This document shows, piece after piece, positions 9,160 through 18,009 of a stretch of DNA of 64,000 nt; within the stretch, counting starts at the first letter, position 1, and every line of letters starts with the position of its first letter. A program made the position numbers and the translations under genes. Below the pieces are notes generated by a model, which searched no databases, had not been told where the DNA came from, and was given only the letters and a program-made list of their open reading frames with translations. The stretch covers positions 5,332,001-5,396,000 of the forward strand of contig NZ_CP065997.1 of the NCBI RefSeq assembly GCF_016127315.1, written 5' to 3'. This stretch comes from Achromobacter deleyi (GTDB lineage: Bacteria; Pseudomonadota; Gammaproteobacteria; Burkholderiales; Burkholderiaceae_B).

Positions 9160-9192
9160 TTACTCACGATAATGGAATCTTATCGTGAGTAA
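9160..9192. promoter_or_regulatory. Perfect inverted repeat, candidate KfrA-type operator
   Basis: TTACTCACGATAA (9160-9172) is repeated exactly as its reverse complement at 9180-9192 with a 7-bp spacer. It lies 30 bp upstream of the KfrA-like ATG, where an autoregulatory site is expected. KfrA proteins are known to bind inverted repeats in their own promoters. Binding here is inferred. Confidence 0.7.
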
Positions 9193-9242
9193 TTTCATAT
9201 ATACGTTAGATATCATACAGCATATGTATATTTTCATATATA
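9193..9242. repeat. AT-rich tract with direct repeat TTTCATATATA
   Basis: TTTCATATATA occurs at 9193-9203 and again at 9232-9242, 39 bp apart, in a tract that is almost wholly A+T next to the palindrome. It could be an A+T-rich promoter element, a nucleoid-protein site, or a footprint of acquired DNA. Confidence 0.5.
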
Positions 9243-9367
9243 TCTCACAACCACGGCGGTATTCGAGGGAATTTGCCTCTCGTACACGGAATCCGCCCCT
9301 CCTCCACTAGCCCCTACCCGTGCCTGGGGCATCGCCGCCGCCAAAGCGCAAATGCGATTTATTTACA

Positions 9368-9396
9368 TTGACCGACGGTCGGTCGATGAATATACT
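9368..9396 (+). promoter_or_regulatory. Sigma70-type promoter overlapped by a palindromic operator (siderophore operon)
   Basis: TTGACC (9368-9373) and TATACT (9391-9396) are separated by exactly 17 bp. A perfect palindrome GACCGAC-G-GTCGGTC (9370-9384) covers the -35 box and half of the spacer, a layout typical of TetR-family repression. It lies before the TonB receptor. The TetR gene at the far end of the operon (17192-17842) is the obvious candidate repressor, but no copy of the palindrome is seen in front of that gene. Confidence 0.7.
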
Positions 9397-9420
9397 GCAC
9401 CGCTTTCTGCCCACTCACGG

Positions 9421-11700
9421 ATGTACACGATGACCCGCCGATTCAAGGCTCTCCCCGCCTCTGCGTCTCCCCTTTGCGCGCCCCCTCCCCAGGCAATTCC
9501 GGCCCTTGGCGCGGGCGCCGGGCTGCTGCTGGCGTCCCTGCTGGTCCTGCCCTCGCTCGGCCTGGCCGCGTCCCCGCCGGGCAACACAAGCGACGCCGGC
9601 GCCGAAGTGCCCACCCTTGCGGGCGTCACGGTCAGCGGCGACAGCGACGCGGGCGCCGAAGGACCGGTCCATGGATACGTGGCGGAGCAATCCCGCGCCG
9701 GCACCAAGACCTCAACCCCCATCCTGGAGACGCCGCAGTCGATCTCCGTCATCACGCGCGGGCAGATGGACGTGCAGCAGCCGGCCAGCGCCAGCCAGGC
9801 GTTGCGCTATACCGCTGGCGCCTACAGCGAGAAGTACGGCGGCTTCGGCGGCCAGCTGGACCTGACCCGGATCCGGGGCGTGGACGCTGACTACTACCTG
9901 GACGGCCTGCGCATGATCACCAACGTATCGACCTGGACCACGCAGGTGGATCCGTTCGCGCTGGAACGCGTGGAAGTGCTGCGGGGCCCGTCTTCGGCCG
10001 TGTACGGCCAGGGCACGGGCGGCGGCATCGTCAACCAGGTCAGCCGCCGGCCGCAGCCGGAAGCCGCCCACGAGATCAATCTGCAGATGGGCAATTTCGG
10101 CCGCCGGCAGATCGCGATCGATACCACCGGCCCGCTCGACCAGGACGGCCAATGGCTCTATCGGCTGACCGCGATCGGCCTGGACGCCAAGGGCCAGGTC
10201 GAGGACGTCAGGCACCAGCGCGTCTATCTGGCGCCCGCCCTGACCTGGCGGCCCACGGCCTCGACCTCGTGGACGCTGCTGGCCACGCATTCGCGCGAGC
10301 CGGAGATTCCCGACTACAACAGCCTGCCGGCGGTCGCCCTGGGCCTGAACGGCAGCCCCTATCCGCGGGTGGACCGCCGGCGCAATTACACCGACATGGA
10401 TTTCCAGGGATCGAGCCGCAAGCAGGATTCGATCAGCTCATTGTTCAGCCATGATTTCGGCAATGGCTGGTCCTTCAACAGCAACATGCGCTACATGTAC
10501 GTCGACTCCGACATCAAGCGCACCTCGATCTACGGCTACCAGAACCGGGCCGGCCACCTGTGGCTCGAAGGCACCTACGGCCTGGCGCCGGCCAGCTCCA
10601 ACACCTTTTCGGCCGACAACAACCTCACTGGCAGCTTCGACCTCGGTCCGACCCGGCACACCCTTCTGCTGGGCGTCGACTACGCCAAGGGCACGTTGCG
10701 CAACGACTCGTATCGCATGGATCCGGTGGCGTTCGACCCTTACGATCCCGACCACTATCGCCCGGTCGCCACGCCGGATTTCACCGACAGCAGGACCCGT
10801 TGGCCCTACAACGTGCGCCAGCGCTTTGATCGCGTGGGCATCTACGCCCAGGACCAGGTGGCCTACGGAGGCTGGCGCCTGACGTTGAGCGCGCGGCACG
10901 ACTCCTCCACAACCGAGGATGAATCGCGCAGCTATTCGCCCGTCTGGAAGCGCAGCGAACAGAAAGACCGCAAGTGGAGCACGCGCGCGGGCCTGGGCTA
11001 TGTCTTCGATAACGGCCTCTCGCCCTACTTCAGCTATGCCACCTCGTTCGACCCGGTGCTGGGCAACGATTACGGCGGCAGCGCCTTCAAGCCGACCGAG
11101 GCGACCCAGTACGAAGCGGGCGTGAAGTTCCAACCCGCGAATTCGGCCACGATGTTGAGCGCGGCCGTGTTCCAGTTGAACCAGACCAACGTCAAGACGT
11201 CGGATACCCGCCATCTGGGCTATTGGACGCAATCGGGCGAAGTGCGCTCGCGAGGGGTCGAACTGCAGGCCAACACCCGGCTGGCGCCCGGCCTGAACCT
11301 GATCGCCAGCTATGCCTACCTGGACAATCAATTGGTCAAGGATGCGGCGTATCGCGGCAAGAGCCTGGCCCAGACCCCGCGCCACAGCGCCTCGGCCTGG
11401 GTGGATTACCGCGTCGGCGGCGGTCCGCTGGCGGGCCTGCTGGCGGGCGTCGGCGTGCGCTACCTGGGCTCGACCTACGGCGACCCGGCCAACACCTTCA
11501 AGGTGCCCGCCGTCACGCTGCTGGACATGGCGCTCAGCTATGACCTGGCCCGGCTGTCGCCCGGCCTGCGCGGCGCCAGCCTGGGGCTGAACGTCAGCAA
11601 CCTGACCAACAGGCATTACGTCGCCAGTTGCGTATCGGCGATGTATTGCTTCATCGGCCAGGACCGCAGCGCGGTCGCGACGCTGAGCTACCGCTGGTGA
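9421..11700 (+). CDS. TonB-dependent siderophore receptor
   Basis: A ligand-gated outer-membrane porin of about 759 residues. A signal region is followed by a plug domain (ETPQSISVITRGQMDVQQP, then the VEVLRGPSSAVYGQGTGGGIVNQVSRRP block) and a 22-strand barrel with a C-terminal aromatic residue (LSYRW). The open frame extends back to 9352, but the promoter at 9368-9396 lies inside that extension, so I start at ATG 9421 (ATG 9430 is also possible). It heads an operon with binding protein, permease and ATPase genes and should import a ferric siderophore using TonB energy. The ligand is not predictable. Confidence 0.9.
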   Translation: MYTMTRRFKALPASASPLCAPPPQAIPALGAGAGLLLASLLVLPSLGLAASPPGNTSDAGAEVPTLAGVTVSGDSDAGAEGPVHGYVAEQSRAGTKTSTPILETPQSISVITRGQMDVQQPASASQALRYTAGAYSEKYGGFGGQLDLTRIRGVDADYYLDGLRMITNVSTWTTQVDPFALERVEVLRGPSSAVYGQGTGGGIVNQVSRRPQPEAAHEINLQMGNFGRRQIAIDTTGPLDQDGQWLYRLTAIGLDAKGQVEDVRHQRVYLAPALTWRPTASTSWTLLATHSREPEIPDYNSLPAVALGLNGSPYPRVDRRRNYTDMDFQGSSRKQDSISSLFSHDFGNGWSFNSNMRYMYVDSDIKRTSIYGYQNRAGHLWLEGTYGLAPASSNTFSADNNLTGSFDLGPTRHTLLLGVDYAKGTLRNDSYRMDPVAFDPYDPDHYRPVATPDFTDSRTRWPYNVRQRFDRVGIYAQDQVAYGGWRLTLSARHDSSTTEDESRSYSPVWKRSEQKDRKWSTRAGLGYVFDNGLSPYFSYATSFDPVLGNDYGGSAFKPTEATQYEAGVKFQPANSATMLSAAVFQLNQTNVKTSDTRHLGYWTQSGEVRSRGVELQANTRLAPGLNLIASYAYLDNQLVKDAAYRGKSLAQTPRHSASAWVDYRVGGGPLAGLLAGVGVRYLGSTYGDPANTFKVPAVTLLDMALSYDLARLSPGLRGASLGLNVSNLTNRHYVASCVSAMYCFIGQDRSAVATLSYRW

Positions 11701-11704
11701 GCCG

Positions 11705-12859
11705 GTGCCTGTGACACCCTCCCCCGCCCGCCGGGCGATCCTGCGCGGCATGGCCGGCGCCACGCTGCTGCCTCTGGCCACGGCGGGCGCCACCGCGCAG
11801 GGCACCGCCACGCTGACCGACATCGCCGGCCGCCAGGTACGGGCGCGCCTGCCGGCCCGCCGTATCGTGCTGGGCGACGGCCCGCTGGCCTACGTGGTTG
11901 CGCTGCTGCGTCCCGACGATCCATTCACGCCCATCGTGGGCTGGGGCGACAACTTCCGTTCCGCCGACCTGGGGGGCTACCTGGCTTATCGCCAGCGTTT
12001 TCCCACGATCGACCGCATTCCCACGTTTCGGGGATCCAATGTGGGCGCCATCGACATCGAACTGGCGATTTCGCTGGAACCGGACGTGGTGGTGCTGAAC
12101 CTGAGTTCGCGCGCCGCCGCCGAATCGTCCGGCCTGGTGGCGCGGCTGGCGCGGGCCGGCGTGCCCCTGGCCTACGTCGACTTCCGCACGCGCATGTTCG
12201 AGAACACCCGACGCAGCATCGAAATCATGGGCGAGGTGCTGGGCGAGCCTGTCCGCGCTCAGTCCTTCCTGCAGTTTCGCCAGAGGCAGATCGACCGTGT
12301 CATGGCGCCGTTGCGGGACCTCGGCCATCGCCCCAGCGTCATGGTCGAGCGGGCGGCCGGCCTGTACGACGATTGCTGCCTGTCCTATGGCGACGGCAAT
12401 TTCGGCGAGCTGGTCAGGGCCGCCGGCGGCGACAACCTGGGATCGCACTGGTTGCACGGCACCTTTGGCACGCTGCACTCCGAGCAGGTGATCGCCGCCG
12501 ATCCGGAAGTCATTCTGGTGACGGGGGCAGACTGGAGGCTGTATTCGCCGACGGGCGACTGGGTCAATCTCGGCCCGGGCGCCGATCCATCCGAGGGCCA
12601 CGCGCGCCTGCGGCGCCTGATGCAGCGGCCGGCCTATCGCACGCTCGCCGCCGTGCGGCGGGGGCGGGTACACGCCATCTGGCACCCCTTCTATGACAAC
12701 CCCTACTACTTCGTCGCCTTGCAGAAGGTCGCCAAGTGGCTGCATCCCGAGCGCTTCGCCACGCTCGATCCCGACGCCACCTTTCGCGAGCTGCATGCGC
12801 GGTTCCTGCCCGTTGCCTATCAACCGGGCTACTGGCTCAGCCTGAACACCGACTCATGA
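11705..12859 (+). CDS. Periplasmic binding protein of ferric-siderophore ABC transporter
   Basis: A protein of about 384 residues starting at GTG four bases after the receptor stop, with GGTGAG upstream (a second GTG at 11711 is possible). The N-terminus ARRAILRGMAG...ATAQ looks like a twin-arginine or Sec signal. The mature part follows the class III (FepB/BtuF) binding-protein plan: TLTDIAGRQV, a first lobe with LEPDVVVLN, then a long connecting helix and a second lobe. It should hand the siderophore from the TonB receptor to the FecCD-type permease. The permease gene overlaps its stop codon (ATGA). Confidence 0.87.
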   Translation: MPVTPSPARRAILRGMAGATLLPLATAGATAQGTATLTDIAGRQVRARLPARRIVLGDGPLAYVVALLRPDDPFTPIVGWGDNFRSADLGGYLAYRQRFPTIDRIPTFRGSNVGAIDIELAISLEPDVVVLNLSSRAAAESSGLVARLARAGVPLAYVDFRTRMFENTRRSIEIMGEVLGEPVRAQSFLQFRQRQIDRVMAPLRDLGHRPSVMVERAAGLYDDCCLSYGDGNFGELVRAAGGDNLGSHWLHGTFGTLHSEQVIAADPEVILVTGADWRLYSPTGDWVNLGPGADPSEGHARLRRLMQRPAYRTLAAVRRGRVHAIWHPFYDNPYYFVALQKVAKWLHPERFATLDPDATFRELHARFLPVAYQPGYWLSLNTDS

Positions 12860-13944
12860 CACACGAACTCACTGCGCTGTCCGTCCCGCAATCCGCCTCG
12901 CCGGCCGAACGCGAACAAGGCCGGCGGGCCTACCGCCGACGGGTCCGGCGCCAGCGCCTGATCCTGCTCGGTATCACCCTGTTGACGCTGGCTTGCCTGG
13001 GCCTGGATCTGTCGACCGGCCAGGCGGTCTATCCGCCCGGGCAAGTACTGGCCGCCTTGTGGCGGCCGGATGCGCCCTTGGCGGTGCAGGTCATCTTCTG
13101 GGAATTGCGCCTGCCGGTCGCCCTGTCCGCGCTGGTGGTCGGCGCCAGCCTGGCGGTGGCGGGCGTGCAGATGCAGACCGTCCTGAACAACCCGCTGGCC
13201 AGCCCCTTTACGCTGGGCCTGTCCGCCGCCGCCAGTTTCGGCGCCGCCATCGGCCTGGTGCTGGGCGTGACGCTGTTGCCGACCGCGGCAGTGGCGTATG
13301 CCATCCCGGTCAATGCCTTTATCGTCTCCATGGGCGCCGCGCTGTTCATCCACCGCCTGAGCCGCAAACCGGGCATCAGCAGCGAGATGATCGTCCTGCT
13401 GGGCACGACACTCGTGTTCTCGTTTACCGCCCTGCTCGAAGCGCTGCAGTATGCCGCGCCTGATCAGGCGCTGTCGGCCGTCGTGTTCTGGACCATGGGC
13501 AGCCTGTCGCGCGCGAACTGGCTCAAGCTGGCCATCATGAGCGGCGTGCTTGCCGGGGTCTGGCTGGTCTTTGCGCGCCAGGCATGGGCCCTGACGGCGC
13601 TGCGGCTGGGCGAGGCGCGCGCGGCCAGCCTGGGCATTCCCGTCGCCCGCCTGCGCCTGAGCAGCATCCTGCTGGGCAGCCTGCTGGCGTCGGTCTGCGT
13701 GTCGTTTGTCGGCACCATCGGGTTCATCGGGCTGGTGGGACCGCATATCGCGCGGATGCTGGTGGGCGAAGACCAGCGCTTCCTGCTGCCGGCCGCCGCG
13801 CTGTGCGGCGCGCTGCTGCTGTCCGCCGCCTCGGTGCTCAGCAAGTCGGTGCTGCCCGGCCAGACCTTGCCGATCGGCATCGTCACCTCGCTGGTGGGGG
13901 TGCCGCTGTTCTTCACCCTGATCCTGCGCCGGAGGCGGCCATGA
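12856..13944 (+). CDS. FecCD-family ABC transporter permease
   Basis: An integral membrane protein of 362 residues with around ten hydrophobic segments. It carries family motifs LRLPVALSALVVGASLAVAG near residue 85, NPLASPFTLGLSAAASFGA, and GTIGFIGLVGPHIARML near residue 290, the loop contacting the ATPase. It begins at an ATG overlapping the previous stop, and its own stop overlaps the ATPase start, indicating translational coupling. It forms the inner-membrane channel for the ferric siderophore, probably as a homodimer because only one permease gene is present. Confidence 0.9.
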   Translation: MTHELTALSVPQSASPAEREQGRRAYRRRVRRQRLILLGITLLTLACLGLDLSTGQAVYPPGQVLAALWRPDAPLAVQVIFWELRLPVALSALVVGASLAVAGVQMQTVLNNPLASPFTLGLSAAASFGAAIGLVLGVTLLPTAAVAYAIPVNAFIVSMGAALFIHRLSRKPGISSEMIVLLGTTLVFSFTALLEALQYAAPDQALSAVVFWTMGSLSRANWLKLAIMSGVLAGVWLVFARQAWALTALRLGEARAASLGIPVARLRLSSILLGSLLASVCVSFVGTIGFIGLVGPHIARMLVGEDQRFLLPAAALCGALLLSAASVLSKSVLPGQTLPIGIVTSLVGVPLFFTLILRRRRP

Positions 13945-14744
13945 GCGCGTCCCTGCTCGACGTGCGCGGCGTGGGCGCGTCATACGGCTCCCGGCGCGTG
14001 CTGCACGGTATCGATCTGCCCGCGCTGATGCCGGGCAGCGTGACCGCCTTGTTGGGGTCGAACGCGGCGGGCAAGTCGACACTGTTGCGCCGCATCGCCG
14101 GGGAGTTGCCCGGTCCGGGGGCGGTCACGGTAGCGGGCCAGCCTGTCGTGTCGTGGCCGCCGCAGCACCCCAATCGCCCCGCCCACGTGCCGCAGGACAT
14201 CTCCAGCGGATCGTCGCTGCGGGTGTTCGAGGCCGTACTGCTCGCGGCCAAGCAAGGGGCGGGCTGGTCGGTCGATGAGACCGAACTCGACGCCGTGACG
14301 CATCTGCTGAAAGCCCTGCGGATCGGCGACCTGGCCGGGCGTGAACTGGCGGCGTTGAGCGGCGGACAGCGCCAGCTGGTGTCGATCGCCCAGGCGTTGA
14401 TCCGATCGCCCCGCATCCTGCTGCTGGACGAGCCCACCAGCGCGCTCGACCTGCAACGCCAATACGAGGTGCTGGCCCTGCTGCGCGCGCTGTCGCGCCA
14501 GCAGTCGCTATGCATCGTCATGGCGATCCATGACCTCAATCACGCGCTGCGCTTTGCCGACCTGGCGGTGGTCCTGCACCAGACAGGCGTGTTCGCCCAA
14601 GGCGCGCCGCGGCAGGTCATCACCCCGGCCCTGCTCGCGCGGGTCTACGGCGTCGACGCGCGGGTCGAGCCATGTTCCCAGGGGCACTGGCAGGTCATCG
14701 TCGATGGCTCGCTGCGCCAAACTTCACCGGAGCCATCGCCATGA
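13941..14744 (+). CDS. ABC transporter ATPase (iron-siderophore type)
   Basis: A 267-residue nucleotide-binding subunit of the FecE/FhuC class. It shows Walker A GSNAAGKST, signature LSGGQRQ, Walker B ILLLDEPTSALD and switch histidine AIHDLNHAL, all in the usual order. In Walker A the usual proline of GPNGAGKST is replaced by serine, which is tolerated. It is coupled by ATGA overlaps to the permease before it and to the lectin-fold gene after it, so that unusual gene is truly part of the operon. Confidence 0.92.
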   Translation: MSASLLDVRGVGASYGSRRVLHGIDLPALMPGSVTALLGSNAAGKSTLLRRIAGELPGPGAVTVAGQPVVSWPPQHPNRPAHVPQDISSGSSLRVFEAVLLAAKQGAGWSVDETELDAVTHLLKALRIGDLAGRELAALSGGQRQLVSIAQALIRSPRILLLDEPTSALDLQRQYEVLALLRALSRQQSLCIVMAIHDLNHALRFADLAVVLHQTGVFAQGAPRQVITPALLARVYGVDARVEPCSQGHWQVIVDGSLRQTSPEPSP

Positions 14745-15823
14745 TCACCTACTGGAAGCAGGACGCGCTGCGCGCCCGCGTGGAACGCGCATCGGGCGGA
14801 CGGCGCACCGTGCTGTATACCCGCCGAGGACAGGCCAGCTACATGAATCTGATCGTGAGGCAGGATTTTCCCGGCGGCGCACACCCGGCATTCGTGCTGG
14901 AGGGACGGCAACAGCCGGTGTTGTTCTACGGCACCTATGGCGGCGTGATACGCGCCGGCGAACTGCTCAGCCTGCCGGGCCAGGCGCCCGGCAGCGGCAT
15001 GGATTTCGATCAAGCCCATCGGGCCGCACACGCCTGCGGCCCCGGCTGGCACCTGGCCACCAATGCCGAACGGGCCGCGCTGGCGCAGTGGTGCCGCGAG
15101 CGCGGCCACATCCCCGGTGGCAATACCGATCAAGGCCGGGACGCCATGGCGCACGGGCGGCATGGCGTGCGGGTCGATGGCCGCGCGCCCGGCTGCGCCC
15201 AGGGCAATCCGGCCACCCTGACCGGGTCGGGGCCGGACTGCTGGCGGCACGATGGCACGGCGCACGGCATTGCCGACCTGTGCGGCAACCTGTGGGAATG
15301 GACCGCCGGCCTGCGGCTGCTGGACGGTGAAATCCAGATCATCCCCGACAACGACGCCGTGCATGCCGACCTGTCCGCGCGCTCCAGCGCCTGGCGGGCG
15401 ATCCGGCTGGCGGATGGGGCGCTGGTGCCGCCGGGCGCCGCCGACACGGCCAAGTTCGATTGCCCGCGCCACGCGCCCGAGGGCAACGCGGGCGCGCCGC
15501 TGCTCTCTGCCGCCATCCACTGCTTCGCCGGCCAGGCGGGCAGCAACGCCAACACGGCCGGACTCATGGACGCGCCGTTCGGCGCCATCCGCCCGGCGGC
15601 AGGCGTCCAGGCGCCGGCCTTGCTCAAGACCTTGGCGCTCTTTCCCGTTGGCCATGCCGCCGAACGCGCGCAGGCCTATCTGCGCAACTACGGCGAACGC
15701 ATGATGCTGGCGGGCGGCGCCTGGTACTCGGGCCTGGACGCCGGCCTGAATGCGTTGTGCCTGAGCCATGCCCGCGGCCATGCCAGCGCCACCGTCGGCG
15801 CGCGTCCAGCCTTCATGCCTTGA
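14741..15823 (+). CDS. FGE/SUMF1-like C-type-lectin-fold protein in siderophore operon
   Basis: A 360-residue protein of unknown function. The second half carries marks of the formylglycine-generating-enzyme/C-type-lectin fold: HGIADLCGNLWEWTAG near residue 180, and a C-terminal GGAWYSGLDAGLNAL...ARGHASATVGARPAF. That last block resembles the ligand-binding variable region of Mtd-like diversity-generating-retroelement target proteins. There is no reverse transcriptase nearby and no adenine-rich codon pattern, so it is not an active retroelement target. No signal peptide is seen, so it may act on the imported siderophore in the cytoplasm. Catalytic cysteines of true FGE are not obvious. It overlaps the ATPase stop (ATGA). 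Confidence 0.65.
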   Translation: MITYWKQDALRARVERASGGRRTVLYTRRGQASYMNLIVRQDFPGGAHPAFVLEGRQQPVLFYGTYGGVIRAGELLSLPGQAPGSGMDFDQAHRAAHACGPGWHLATNAERAALAQWCRERGHIPGGNTDQGRDAMAHGRHGVRVDGRAPGCAQGNPATLTGSGPDCWRHDGTAHGIADLCGNLWEWTAGLRLLDGEIQIIPDNDAVHADLSARSSAWRAIRLADGALVPPGAADTAKFDCPRHAPEGNAGAPLLSAAIHCFAGQAGSNANTAGLMDAPFGAIRPAAGVQAPALLKTLALFPVGHAAERAQAYLRNYGERMMLAGGAWYSGLDAGLNALCLSHARGHASATVGARPAFMP

Positions 15824-15837
15824 ACCCGGAGAACCCC

Positions 15838-17217
15838 ATGCACGCCCAGGATCCGATCTCACCCCTGCTCGACGCCGCCCACGCGGTCCACAGCGACCAA
15901 ATCCCGCATGCCACGCTGGCGTTTCAGCGCCTGCGCCTGCTCGACCACCTGGCCTGCCTGGCCGCCGGTTACGACGCCTCCGGGGTCGAAGCCGCCCTGT
16001 CGCTGGCGCGGCGCTGGAGCGGCGCCGAGGAAGCCACCGTACTGGGAACCGGCACCCGCCTGGCCGCGGGCCAGGCAGCCTTCGTCAATGCCGTGCGCGC
16101 GCGGGCGCTGGATTTCTGCGACGTGATCTCTCCGGGCTGGCATCCAAGCTCGTCGGATATCCCGGTCGCGCTGGCCATGGCGGAGCACTGCGGCGCCTCC
16201 GGGCGCGAATTGCTCGCGGCGCTGGCCATCGGCCAGGACGTCGGCCAGCGTATCAACCTGGCCGCGCAGGCCCACGGCTTCTTCTACCGCGGCTTCGATT
16301 CCAATGTGCTGGGCCTGTTTTCCGGCGCCGTCATCGCGGCCAGGCTGCTGCGCCTGCCGCGGGAATCCTTCACGTCGGCGGTGGGGCTGGCGTTCGATTC
16401 CGGCATCGGCACCTTCCAGCACTATCAGGACAAGGTCCTCGCGGTCCGCATTGGCCAGGCCATGGTGGCGCGCCACGCGATCGAAGCCGCGCAAATGGCG
16501 CAGGCCGGCCTGACCGGCCCCCGCCGCATCCTGGGAGGCGAAAACGGCTTTTTCCGGCTCTACGCGCCCGGCGAGCCGGACTTGAACGTATTGACGGCCG
16601 ATCTGGGTCACCGCTACCTGGGGCACGAGGCGACGTGCTTCAAGCCCTATCCGCATTGCAGCATCCTGCTGGCGCTGACGGACACATTGCTGGCGCGTCG
16701 CCATGAACTGCCGCGACCGCATCTGGCCGACTGCTCCTTGCGGCTGCATGTGTCGCCCACCATGCGCATGGTGTGCGGCGCGCCCTATGCCCCGGCGGAA
16801 ACGGCCGAAATCGATGCGCAGTTCAGCGCCCGCTATATCGTGGCCAATGCCCTGCTGCGCGGCGCCGCCACCCCGGCGCAGTTCACCGCCAGGGCGGCCC
16901 GGGAACCCGCCGTGCAGGCGTTGGCGCAACGAGTGGAGATCATCGAAGATCCATCGCTGGCGCGCTTCGATGCCTGCCGCCTGGAGATCCGGCCAGCCGA
17001 TGCGGCGCCGCTCGTGGTGCCGGCCGCGTATGGACGGGGATGGCCCGAAAACCCGCTCGACCAGGCCGCGCTCGAGCGCAAATTCATGCAGTGCTGCAGC
17101 CAGTCTGCCAGCGCCGCCATGCGTCGCGCCGCCCCCCTTGTGGCCGCGCGGATCAACGATCTGGCGCAGGCGCCCTGCGTCGCCGCGCTGGTCAAGGCGC
17201 TGGCGGGGAGCGCATAG
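15838..17217 (+). CDS. MmgE/PrpD family protein
   Basis: A 459-residue protein with the two-domain plan of the 2-methylcitrate dehydratase/cis-aconitate decarboxylase family. The N-terminal helical domain contains ARALDFCDVISPGWHPSSSDIPVALAMAE, and the region around residues 240-275 with the KPYPHC motif is typical. PrpD dehydrates methylcitrate, but many MmgE/PrpD proteins have unknown substrates and this one lacks other prp genes. GGAG lies before the ATG and the gene follows the lectin-fold gene by 14 bp, so it probably belongs to the siderophore operon. It may process a carboxylate such as a citrate-type siderophore (inference). Its last 26 bases overlap the convergent tetR gene. Confidence 0.75.
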   Translation: MHAQDPISPLLDAAHAVHSDQIPHATLAFQRLRLLDHLACLAAGYDASGVEAALSLARRWSGAEEATVLGTGTRLAAGQAAFVNAVRARALDFCDVISPGWHPSSSDIPVALAMAEHCGASGRELLAALAIGQDVGQRINLAAQAHGFFYRGFDSNVLGLFSGAVIAARLLRLPRESFTSAVGLAFDSGIGTFQHYQDKVLAVRIGQAMVARHAIEAAQMAQAGLTGPRRILGGENGFFRLYAPGEPDLNVLTADLGHRYLGHEATCFKPYPHCSILLALTDTLLARRHELPRPHLADCSLRLHVSPTMRMVCGAPYAPAETAEIDAQFSARYIVANALLRGAATPAQFTARAAREPAVQALAQRVEIIEDPSLARFDACRLEIRPADAAPLVVPAAYGRGWPENPLDQAALERKFMQCCSQSASAAMRRAAPLVAARINDLAQAPCVAALVKALAGSA

Positions 17218-17842
17218 GCACGGGTGGCGGCGGCACGCCCAGCATGCACAGGCAGTCCGCGGCGACGTCACGGGCGAATTCCGAGCAATCCTCCAGGCGC
17301 GCCGCGATGGCGTCGTCCGTCACGCCATGCACGCCGGAATAGATCAGCAGCGCCGTGATCCGGGGTCGGGGCAGCGCCCACACGCCGGCGGCCCGCCCCC
17401 CTTCCAGGATGCCGAGCAACTGGTCCAGGATGGCGTTCTTGTCGCGGTTCTGGCGGTCGTGGTGGTGGTGATTGCTGTAGACGATGTCGTGCGTGCGGTA
17501 GGTGTCGGCATAGGCCTGGACGCTGGCGTGCACCCACGCCCGCAGTTTGCCCACCCAGTCGTCCGCGGCACAGGCATCGACGGCGCGTTCGAGGGCTTCC
17601 AGGTACTGGCGCGTGTAACGCTCGGCCAACGCCGCCAGCATGTCGGTCTTGGCGGAGAAGTAGTGATAGAACGTGCCCTTGGCGACCTGGGCCTCTTCCA
17701 CGATCGCATTGATGGTGGTGGCTTCGACCCCGTTGGCCAGGAACAGCTTTTCGGCGGCGGCCATCAATTCTTCCAGCCGGACCTCCGCGGGTTTGGTACG
17801 CGGCGGGCGCGGCGGCTTGTCATCGACTCGGGGGACTTTCAT
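17192..17842 (-). CDS. TetR-family transcriptional regulator
   Basis: A 216-residue regulator with a standard TetR helix-turn-helix at about residues 20-65 (LEELMAAAEKLFLANGVEATTINAIVEEAQVAKGTFYHYFSAKTDML). I start it at ATG 17842 (MKVPRVDDKPPRP); the open frame extends further upstream without reason. The ligand domain contains a striking histidine cluster, SNHHHHDRQNRDKN, around residues 125-138, which could bind metal. It converges on the siderophore operon and overlaps the MmgE/PrpD gene by 26 bp. It may repress that operon through the palindrome at 9370-9384 (inference). Confidence 0.85.
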   Translation of the reverse strand: MKVPRVDDKPPRPPRTKPAEVRLEELMAAAEKLFLANGVEATTINAIVEEAQVAKGTFYHYFSAKTDMLAALAERYTRQYLEALERAVDACAADDWVGKLRAWVHASVQAYADTYRTHDIVYSNHHHHDRQNRDKNAILDQLLGILEGGRAAGVWALPRPRITALLIYSGVHGVTDDAIAARLEDCSEFARDVAADCLCMLGVPPPPVPMRSPPAP

Positions 17843-18009
17843 GGCAACGATTCCGGCATCAGGCAAAGAGGCACAGTTTATAGGCGATCCGTTGTCGCTA
17901 CCCCTTGGTGCGCCAATGTCGGCCTTGGGGAAGCAATCATCGATGGCGAGACGAGCATCGCAGCCCGTGACGCGCCTCGCAGGATGCGCGCCCCGGCACG
18001 GCAGCGGCG

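Noticed and set aside
9340..9372. Fur box before the siderophore receptor
   Set aside because: Only a weak A/T-rich partial inverted repeat is visible, far from the consensus.
9352..9420. Upstream start for the TonB receptor
   Set aside because: A good promoter with operator lies at 9368-9396, inside the extension.
15700..15823. Active diversity-generating retroelement variable region
   Set aside because: The C-terminal fold resembles such regions but there is no reverse transcriptase, template repeat or AAY-rich codon pattern.
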